From: Priapulus caudatus
Taxonomy: Eukaryota; Priapulida; Priapulimorpha; Priapulimorphida; Priapulidae
Direction: 5' to 3'
DNA length: 64,000 bases
NCBI RefSeq assembly: GCF_000485595.1
Contig: NW_014577281.1
Span: forward strand, 161,690-225,689
The stretch's first letter is position 1. Every line of letters begins with the position of its first letter. The position numbers were made by a program, and so were the translations under genes. Positions 56,164-64,000 of this stretch are shown here, in pieces. The notes under the pieces are model-generated. The model worked only from the letters and a program-made list of their open reading frames with translations, did no database searches and was not told where the DNA came from.

Positions 56164-56330
56164 CACAATGCAGTGAATGCACCATAAAACAGGAGTTTGA
56201 GGCACGTGCTTTGTATCAACCAATAGCAGCGCTCACTAGAACCCTATGTTCTTGATTGACCTAGGGAAAAAAATCACGCAGACCGGACACACTGCGCGGA
56301 CCCGGCACCGTATTTATCGATCGCAAGCGG

Positions 56331-56364
56331 CCAGCGTAGAAAATCGCACAGTGTGTCCTAGGCT
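56331..56364. repeat. Transposon terminal repeat copy (inverted)
   Basis: Complement reads AGCCTAGGACACACTGTGCG then ATTTTCTACGCTGGCC. It is the inverted partner of 50474-50506 (AGCTAGACACACACTGCGAT) and resembles 49991-50025. Probably the ends of an older element split by the BEL and foldback insertions. Confidence 0.6.
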
Positions 56365-56365
56365 A

Positions 56366-57860
56366 ACTATTCATATAGGTTCCATTCGCTCGTATTTAGC
56401 CTACGCAGTTGCTTCTCTGCAATACGAGTCTATTAAGAATCAGCATTCACATTGCTATACAGCACGTTAACGATTTCATTCCATTCGCTACCTAAAAAAA
56501 ATACTAGAAACACTTTACCACCGTAACATTTTACTGTTTTCAACGATTGCAAATTCACAAGCCAGCTTTCATCTCTGCGTGAGGTGACAAACATATAACA
56601 AACAAAGTAATTATTGCAGGGCGTTGCCTGTGGGGAGGGGGGGGGGCTCAAGGGGGGCAGCTGCACCCTAGATTTTGGAGCAAAATTAAAAAATAAGCCT
56701 AGCTAATAATCGTAAATAACCCTAACTTGATTTTTTTGGTCACTTATCCGTGAAAGCTTTGTCTCAGACCCACCCCTACTACACTATATTGACGTCGATC
56801 AAGAGCTGCGCCCGTCGCTCATCATTACACAGTTGAGTCATGAAATTTTACCTCCTCCCCTAGGACTTTGCTCAGCCTACGGCCCTGTATTGTGAAATTT
56901 ATATATTTATGCTCTCTTCTACGCATTCGAAAACATTACGAATGCATAATTTCATATATATATATACGATTTCCTGCTTAATCCTTACGCACTACAGGGA
57001 TATATCTAATATACAACGCAAAATCATTAGTTTCAAGTGTGTGATACCAGTAAATGCCTTCTGACTGAGCCAGTAAACAAATCGAGAGTGGAACAGCTTC
57101 CAGCAATTTTTTCGCGGATATATTTCTTCTATACTGTAAATAATTGTAGACAACACATGCTTGCAGATATTAAAGATGATGTAAGACTTTTATATTTGAT
57201 AGGTAGATTAATACAGTGACATTTGTCATAAGCCTACAGAATAAAAGATTAATACCCGTCACCCAATGTTTTCGCATAAATAATATCAGCAGAAAGATCT
57301 AAACGAGACCATTCACAATTTTATAAATTGTTAATGTTCTAATGCGTTTGCATAATTTTATCTAATATTTCTAAATAAATGCACAGAATGATCGAACTAA
57401 GCTGGCCACACGATTCTACGTTTGTAGCAAGGATTACAAACACACATATTTCGCATTCGGAATGAATACCAAATGACAGCTTAGAAGCACGCCCGACAGT
57501 ATCCCTTAGAATAATAGGAAAATACTCAAATTGTGACCTAACCTGTTAACACACGGGAGCGCATACACAGCTAAGTATAGCTATATTTAAAAACGCAATA
57601 CGTGATTTCATAACAAACGGAAAAATCCTACACACATGTTATGGCAGCAAAAGTATCTAGACACTGATTATAACTTGAAACAATAGGGGCCTATATTTAA
57701 GTAGTTAATATCAGAAGGTAACTAATTATAATTACTATATATAGTATCACCGTGCATGAATCCAAATCGATGCAAAATTTCCACGGTCTGTCAGAGTAGA
57801 TATAATATATATATATATATATATATTATGTCAGTAAATGATGCTTCGCATTAATAACTT
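56366..57860. other. Gene-poor region
   Basis: A G-run (56632-56646), a short TA tract and AT-rich unique sequence. No coding signal. Confidence 0.5.
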
Positions 57861-57862
57861 AC

Positions 57863-58108
57863 AGCTATTGATCTGGTAAATTTGCTCTTTCTAGTGTACT
57901 GACCATAGCCAGCGATATCACTAATACAAGTCTTGCGCACCGTCATGTTCAATTCAATTAAAAAAGCAAAGATGCAGTCAGAATTGTTGCACATAGTTTT
58001 ACTATGCGTAGCTCGAATGTTAGCAATGTGAAGCGCATTATTATCGAATCTACATCTACTGTTCCAGATGCGATGTGTGTAAGAGGCGAACATGATCGAG
58101 GTATGCTC
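57863..58108 (-). CDS. Exon-like segment, unknown protein (tentative)
   Basis: 246 bp, 82 codons, open in phase 0 at both ends. Good acceptor (tgcatatttcag|gagcat) and strong donor (agct|GTAAGT). Encodes four cysteines (SRCRFDNN, TMCNNSDCIF, VRKTCISDIA), so it looks extracellular. It could be an upstream exon of the CUB gene, but its end phase does not join 49059 directly. No family recognised. Confidence 0.35.
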
Positions 58109-58699
58109 CTGAAATATGCACTTGAAGAGTGAGTAGAGTTTAGTATTTATCCAAAGTATACACAATTGATGATATAGTGCCTATATCTCCGATCTCAATC
58201 ACTAGTATAGTGTTCAATGTTCTATAAAAGGGAACAGTTATTCTTCGGGATTTCAGAGATGGGAGTTTGGGGGATCGGCGAGTCGGGACTAGAAGTAAAC
58301 TAAGACGCAGAAAAGCGGAAAGTCCGATATTAATCTACCGGAAATTCAACTGTACGAATATGGCGAATATTTTTCACTCGGAAACTGGAAATGGACACCC
58401 AAGAGAAGTGTACAGTTTCTGCTCAGTAGAATTGGGTGCAACAAGTTAGGTGTCTTGACCTTACAGATATAGAGAACATGTATGTAGGCGAGGATGTAAT
58501 GCCTGTCGTAAATTGATATGATCAGTGATGATCCGCAAGATGACGGAAGGATGACAAGTATATGTAGTGATAATGGGTAGTGTGACCAACAAGGAGATCA
58601 AGCTTCGCCACGCTGTGGTTAGAGATGCACTCCTACAGAGGCAAGGGCTGTGTAGTATGAAAGGGCCGGAGCGAGATATAGCACGCAATGAACACACAC

Positions 58700-58790
58700 A
58701 ACGCACGCACGCACCGCACGCACGCACGCACAGATCCCACAGACTCACCCCCCCCCACACACCGGACACACCACGCCGCCGCCACACACT
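58700..58790. repeat. (CACG)n and (CAC)n simple repeats
   Basis: acgcacgcac and ccccccacacaccgg tracts before the GA block. Confidence 0.85.
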
Positions 58791-58839
58791 ACACACCTAC
58801 GCTTATCAGCATCGGATTCTTCGGTATCAACAGAGATAG

Positions 58840-58928
58840 AGAGAAGAGGAGAGAGAGAGAGAGAGAGAAGAGAGAGAAGAGAGAGAGAGGGAGAGAGCGG
58901 AGATGAGAGAGAGAAGAGAGAGAGAATG

Positions 58929-58965
<37 letters not shown>

Positions 58966-59080
58966 TGAGAGAGAGAGTAGAGGAGAGAGAGAGAGAGAGA
59001 GAGAGAAGAGAGAGGAGAAAAAGAAAGCGAGGAGAAGAGCGAGAAGAGAGAGATCGAGAGAGAGATATACAGAGAGAGAT

Positions 59081-59130
<50 letters not shown>
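58840..59130. repeat. (GA)n microsatellite
   Basis: About 290 bp of agagag with small gaga/agaa/gatg interruptions. Long Arg/Glu and Leu/Ser ORFs are artefacts. Confidence 0.97.
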
Positions 59131-59133
<3 letters not shown>

Positions 59134-59154
59134 CGCAGACATACAGATAGATAA

Positions 59155-59182
59155 AGTGATTATAGATAGATCTATAATCACT
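59155..59182. repeat. Short palindrome
   Basis: agtgattataga / tctataatcact around tagat. Confidence 0.75.
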
Positions 59183-59236
59183 CTATCTGTGTATCTGTCC
59201 AACAACAACAACAACACAATAATATTATTTACAAGT

Positions 59237-59285
59237 GTTTTTACAAGTCACATATATACAAATTTGACTTGTGACTTGTAAAAAC
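59237..59285. repeat. Hairpin with 16-bp perfect stem
   Basis: gtttttacaagtcaca and tgtgacttgtaaaaac around a 17-nt AT-rich loop. Confidence 0.8.
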
Positions 59286-59289
59286 ATAG

Positions 59290-62200
59290 GCTGTGTGCTT
59301 AAAAGGGATACAACACAAGCTGAGCGTGGCATATAGATCGATAGAGCCGGGAATTTGGTTTACAAATGGATAGAGAAGAGTATATATGACTCATAGATGG
59401 ATGGAGCGGTTGTATGTATAGGCGCGCGTTTGTATACGTGCGTTTGTGCGTACGTGCGTTTGTGCATATATATTATGTTACTCTTGATAACAACTCACAT
59501 TTTCTCGAGTTCGATTAACATTGTTTCTATAAATTACTAAACAGCCAACATCAACGTGTTTAATAGTAATATACTAGCTAATACACGCCGATAAGGATAT
59601 ATGGATTGGTGAATTCAAAACAATACTCACGCGGGAGAGACTAAAAGCTAAGACTATCTAAAGATTATATCAACGGTTTAAATGTGCTTGAGCATCGCTC
59701 ACTCCTTCACACCACCAGTTTGGACGAGATAAGGGACCACTTTTGTTTCGCGACTAATGCAACATTTTCCTTTCACACACTATAGGCAAAACAGTGCGTC
59801 TTTCATGTCTGGCAGAACTGTTTTCCCTCGAGCAAAACTGAGGACACGTATACTTATGCAACGTCGTAACCGTAGCCAGTTTATTAATCAGGAAATCGTG
59901 CTATGCTAACAAAATTAGCCATGATTGTTGTGCAATAATCGGCTCTCTCATCTACACGTTATCTTCACAACACGACAGGCGACGAAGTCCTCGCATTCTG
60001 ACATATATTGCTACTGTACGAGATTATCTTTCGCGGTGAAAATGGGCATTATGGCCTTAATTGCCTTGCAGTCTGCCGGTAATACGTCGCAGGAGCAGAT
60101 ATATTAGACCGTAATCACTGTCAGTAAACGACTGCGCTGCATGCCGCTGTTGCTGCTGTCGAGAAATTCGGGTTGTCCTTATACGGAAACATGCTAATCT
60201 ACACACAGACCCCACCACCCCGAAATCCGCTTGCAAGCAATACCGGTAAGCTATATACACATGAAAAGGCGTGCAGTTCAGTCCGTTAGTTGGTCACCAC
60301 GATATTATACATGTATCAACGACATGTAATGAACTTGAGCCGAATAGATTCACTATGCTTCTTGTCGCCGTGTTATCAACACCGTGAAAACTGAACTTCT
60401 ATCTCTAAACAAAAGAGTGCCGCGTTATTGGCTTTCCGGTGGAGAGCAACGACAATAATGCCGCACGAAAGAAAGCCTCTTTTCATTACCGCAATTGCCT
60501 ACGGCCAAGAGAATAGCGCGCCGCATAATTATAATACACTTTGACATTCATGAAAGAAACCCACGCAGGGCGACAATTTGCAGATAATCGCTGGTCGGTT
60601 GCTAGCAGTTTTCGCATCTCGCAGGACCTCCGCAAACAGACGCCGCCTACAGTCCTGCAGGCCAGTCAATAAACAGGGGACCGATAACGCGCGCGTTGTC
60701 TTTATAGTGTGACCATTCTCCTTCAAAATTGCGCAGAACGCTGAAATTTTCATGCAAGCCTACTGTTACACCATGCGTTTGCGGCGCCTGGCACGAATAT
60801 AATGTGACAATGTATGACTTATACAATGTATAAGTTAACGAATGCACTTCTACATACGCTTCTCCAAACCCAAGTGGGCATTGGAGATGTGCTCCGTCAG
60901 TGTATAATTGTGTACAAGCTTATACACAAGGATTTAATATCTCGACACACGGTTACACCCCGTTACCCCGTCCGCGTGTTTAATGACCGCGCGTACACAT
61001 GATTTAAACGCTGCTGACGCGTTGACTGACCACGAGTCGGCTTTAGATTGCGACACGAATTGCAATGGAAAATGAATCTCTACGCAACCGTGTCTTGATC
61101 CATCCACGGAAGCAAATTACGTAACTGAATGCATGATGGTCTCATGATGCATGCCCCCACTAATAATCAATGTTGGCCCTAATATATGCGGTAATACTTA
61201 CCAAAATACAGCTTCCTGCTCCTGAACGTCAGCTCTCGTAAACACATAAATTCAAGCCACCCCACCGACCTGCAGAAGAGACGTACACGCTCACAGACCG
61301 AGGTCTAGGCTTTCACGCGTGTAATTACCTTACCGTATGAATCCCTGAAATTTTGTCACTGTCGAGGTGTCCATTGCCCGGTCAGCCATTTCCTCCTAAT
61401 GGCCGTTATCAAAGCACCGATGTTTCCTCAGCACATTACATACCGCAACCGGCTATGACAGCCCGTCCCCTGCTCTACTGTATATATTGATCACCGCAAG
61501 AGCAAGAAATTCGCAGCTGTCTGTCGTACACTGTTCAGCGAAGCATAATACGCGCTGTCACAGAGAAACGACCACCTCGTCAATGATTCAGCGCAGTTCA
61601 AACAGCCACTGTAAATTTTATTTTAAGTATTTGTCCTGTAACGCAGCGCTATAGCGGTGGGTAACTTAGAAATCAGGCCATTTATAGCCCTAATGTTTCT
61701 AAAGGCGGAGATGAAGCTGGGTACGACCGAGCGCAGTCACAACGAACACGCTATATATACGTCGCCTGGCTGCCTGACGACAGTTATCCCGAGTGCCATT
61801 AGGCGATTCGATCGCACATTTTGCCACCAAACAGTCGTTTATCGCGAGCAACGGGCCCATGCAGGATGCAGTTCGCTTCGTTGGTTATCCAATACATGTT
61901 GTCGGTATCGCATCGTGACAGAGGAAATATCCATATCATCTTAGCATAGACAAACACGAGCGCATGATACTAGCTAGTTAAACACAGTTCGGTTGGTAGA
62001 GAACGTATAAATTTTTCCTACCTTAACAAATCTATTCTATTTTTCGTGTATATTAGGAAAAATACAGCCATTATATATCATCTCTAATTTTGCCGAAGAT
62101 AACGAAATTAACATGTAACTGGCCATTCAAAGAACTTCACATGTAGGCCTACGGCATAATTTGCATAAATGTATAAAGCTCATATCACACAGACGTCTAT

Positions 62201-62500
62201 TACGAAGGCTAAATTCCTTTGGCAGCTAAGCTATAAGTCGGTTCTTACTTTTATCAGAAATCATAGCGATCATGTTATCAATTAGCGCTAGGCAATTCAC
62301 TGCACGAATTTGAAAAATAATTATATATATATATATTATGACGTCGTCCTAGCACACGCGCTGACGTCAGTATTACATTGAAGTAATTATGTCTGTTATA
62401 TGTCGTTAAGCACGCAACAAAAATAGAACAGCGCGTGCGTCGCGAGGTGTTCGCGCACACAGTTTATGATATATACACACGCACAAAGTAAAGCAGACTT
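59290..62500. other. Unique-looking region without a supported gene
   Basis: Moderate GC, few repeats. ORFs up to 95 codons lack domains. A TATATATA box-like run at 61750-61758 has no linked coding region. Could hold a 5' exon or promoter of the minus-strand CUB gene; this is not demonstrable from sequence. Confidence 0.4.
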
Positions 62501-62519
62501 CTACTAATGTGCGTATAAT

Positions 62520-62530
62520 TATTTATGTAT

Positions 62531-62573
<43 letters not shown>

Positions 62574-62575
62574 TA

Positions 62576-62610
<35 letters not shown>
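62520..62610. repeat. (TTTA)n/(TAAA)n inverted microsatellite
   Basis: About 12 ttta units followed by tata and about 9 taaa units. The two halves are reverse complements, so it forms one long hairpin. Confidence 0.95.
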
Positions 62611-63094
62611 GTGCAAACATATATAAATACATAAATATCTAATTCGTGCCTTGTAATTGTTTGATAAAACCACAGATTTAGAATTGAAGATAGGCCTAGC
62701 CTATTCTTATTTCTATGGGTAAAACCTATGGGTAAAACACACGTTCAGACGTATGAGCAATGAGCAGATGCACGAACAACGTGTAACTATAAACCTCGAC
62801 TCTGCATCAATTAATGTTCTCACAAAATAGACATGCTAATAATGGACCCCAAGGCCTTAATTGTAATCAATCATCCATGCCTAAAGCGAAAGAAGCTCTT
62901 TTATGCCAATTACTTATGTGCTACTGAAAAACTAAGTACTTTCTGTGAGCGTATGTAATTTTCTACATTGAAATTTTTGAGAAAAAAAACAATAGACTTG
63001 TCAAATAATTACATATTGCTTTAGACTTACTACTGTAGCTATTACAGATTAAAAAAAAACACATTGTGTAATGCGTGTTTACAACATACGTACA

Positions 63095-63206
63095 CGATAT
63101 ATATATAATATATAATATATATATATATATATATAATATATATATATAATAATATATATATATATATATATACACATAATTATGTATAATATGTATATAT
63201 GTATAA
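63095..63206. repeat. (TA)n tract
   Basis: atatat/aatata repeats with small interruptions. Confidence 0.95.
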
Positions 63207-63380
63207 TGTGATATGTTTTACAAGAAACACATGGAATTTGTTTATAGGTGGCGCTACTGATACAAATCAAATCATTGAGCGGAAATATTTAGAAATATTT
63301 TTGTTGTCAAAGATTAGCGTAGCGACCCAGCAGCTGAAAGTATTAGCGTGTTATATACTAATAGTGGGATTTATTGAGAT

Positions 63381-63665
63381 ATGTATCGAAAAGAAAAATC
63401 GCTTTCCATGAAAGGAAGTACATCTGCTTTGTGCCACAACCTTAGTGTGTATACAGATAATGATAAACGTACACAAAGCTATGGAGTTGTTCACAAATCC
63501 GTTGCAAATATTATAACAATCGCTGCGGATGGCGCAAATGTTTTGATGCAACGACAAGTAATCGTGAAGGAGCCGGGTGGCCATGGAAGTACAATAGTTA
63601 TGCAGGTGATTGATAGCGGACCGACACCAGTTGTACATATTGCGGTTCAAGGATGTATTAGATGA
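63381..63665 (+). CDS. Hypothetical ORF, 94 codons (tentative)
   Basis: Mixed composition, not repeat-derived. Starts MYRKEKSLSMKG and includes VVHKSVANIITIAADGANVL and a Gly/Pro-rich hydrophobic end (VVHIAVQGCIR). An AATAAA follows at 63910. No domain or homologue recognised. It could be a real single exon or chance. Confidence 0.25.
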   Translation: MYRKEKSLSMKGSTSALCHNLSVYTDNDKRTQSYGVVHKSVANIITIAADGANVLMQRQVIVKEPGGHGSTIVMQVIDSGPTPVVHIAVQGCIR

Positions 63666-64000
63666 AGCCAATGCATTTTCGCAATGTGCGACATGTTAGG
63701 TTAGCCGTTAGGTTAGGTAATAGGTTATAGCGCCAAGAATAACGGTTATTGCTAGGGTTAGAATACCGACTCACTGTGTATATTGACGTCAGTCACACAG
63801 GCCTGCTCGGGTTAGGGTTATGGTTAGCCTAAGGTTAGATTGGGTGTGAGTTTCAGGCCTGGCCTATTATTATCTCCATATCCACAGGCACAGGCACTTG
63901 AAGCGTTTCAATAAAAATATAATGGTTAATTGCTAACTAAATACGAAATATATTTACTACCAAATTTCTTTAATGTTTCTATACTCTCTTCAACTATTAT
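63666..64000. other. Window end, GGTTAG-rich
   Basis: Irregular gttaggtta / gggttagggttatggttag runs (63693-63840), resembling degenerate telomere-type repeats. No gene seen. Confidence 0.55.

Larger units (their letters stand above)
55764..56280. mobile_element. 517-bp foldback transposon with GACCGGA duplication
   Basis: Inverted repeats of about 65 bp (tgcgtgattttttt, cctaggtcaatcaagaacat, ctagtgagcgctgctattgg). A 7-bp direct duplication GACCGGA flanks it at 55757-55763 and 56281-56287. Inside are a tRNA-like Pol III head (55903-55970) and four TTAGGG units (56131-56163). No ORF of note. Confidence 0.88.

Noticed and set aside
58460-59217. Arg/Glu-rich and Leu/Ser-rich ORFs
   Set aside because: They are translations of a (GA)n microsatellite.

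Overview
The window is animal nuclear DNA. It contains two split genes with GT-AG introns, many microsatellites, TTAGGG-type repeats, a decayed BEL/Pao LTR retrotransposon and several small inverted-repeat transposons. Nothing prokaryotic is present. Long AT-rich introns beside strongly GC-rich exons, and a BEL/Pao element, suggest an invertebrate bilaterian. I cannot place the phylum from sequence alone.

Plus strand, 2.8-25.0 kb: a complete-looking 17-exon gene for a PX-SH3-RhoGAP protein of the ARHGAP32/ARHGAP33 (PX-RICS/TCGAP) family, 2626 residues when joined. All exon phases agree. Exons 1-14 encode the PX, SH3 and RhoGAP domains. Exon 16 alone encodes about 1860 residues of Ser/Pro/Glu-rich tail, and a small last exon adds a conserved-looking end. 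Several introns carry minisatellites (22-, 58- and 71-bp units). Between about 15.95 and 17.78 kb the assembly has a noisy, indel-rich second copy of exon 15 and its flanks, closed by a 10-N gap. This is almost certainly an assembly artefact.

Minus strand, 49.06-35.98 kb: fifteen phase-consistent exons encode a single-pass membrane protein ordered CUB, LDL-A, CUB, CUB, CUB, CUB, stalk, transmembrane helix, short basic tail. The signal-peptide exon was not found and lies upstream (above 49.06 kb, possibly beyond the window). The two genes converge, with about 11 kb of gene-poor DNA between their stop codons.

49.9-56.4 kb is a nested transposon block: an inverted-repeat element with a TTA target duplication, a broken BEL/Pao element with two LTRs, and a 517-bp foldback element with a GACCGGA target duplication. 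The foldback element encloses a tRNA-like Pol III head and telomere-like repeats. A sister element of the first type, with TAA duplication, lies in an intron of the CUB gene. 56.4-64.0 kb is mostly gene-poor, with microsatellites, palindromes and two weak exon-like ORFs.
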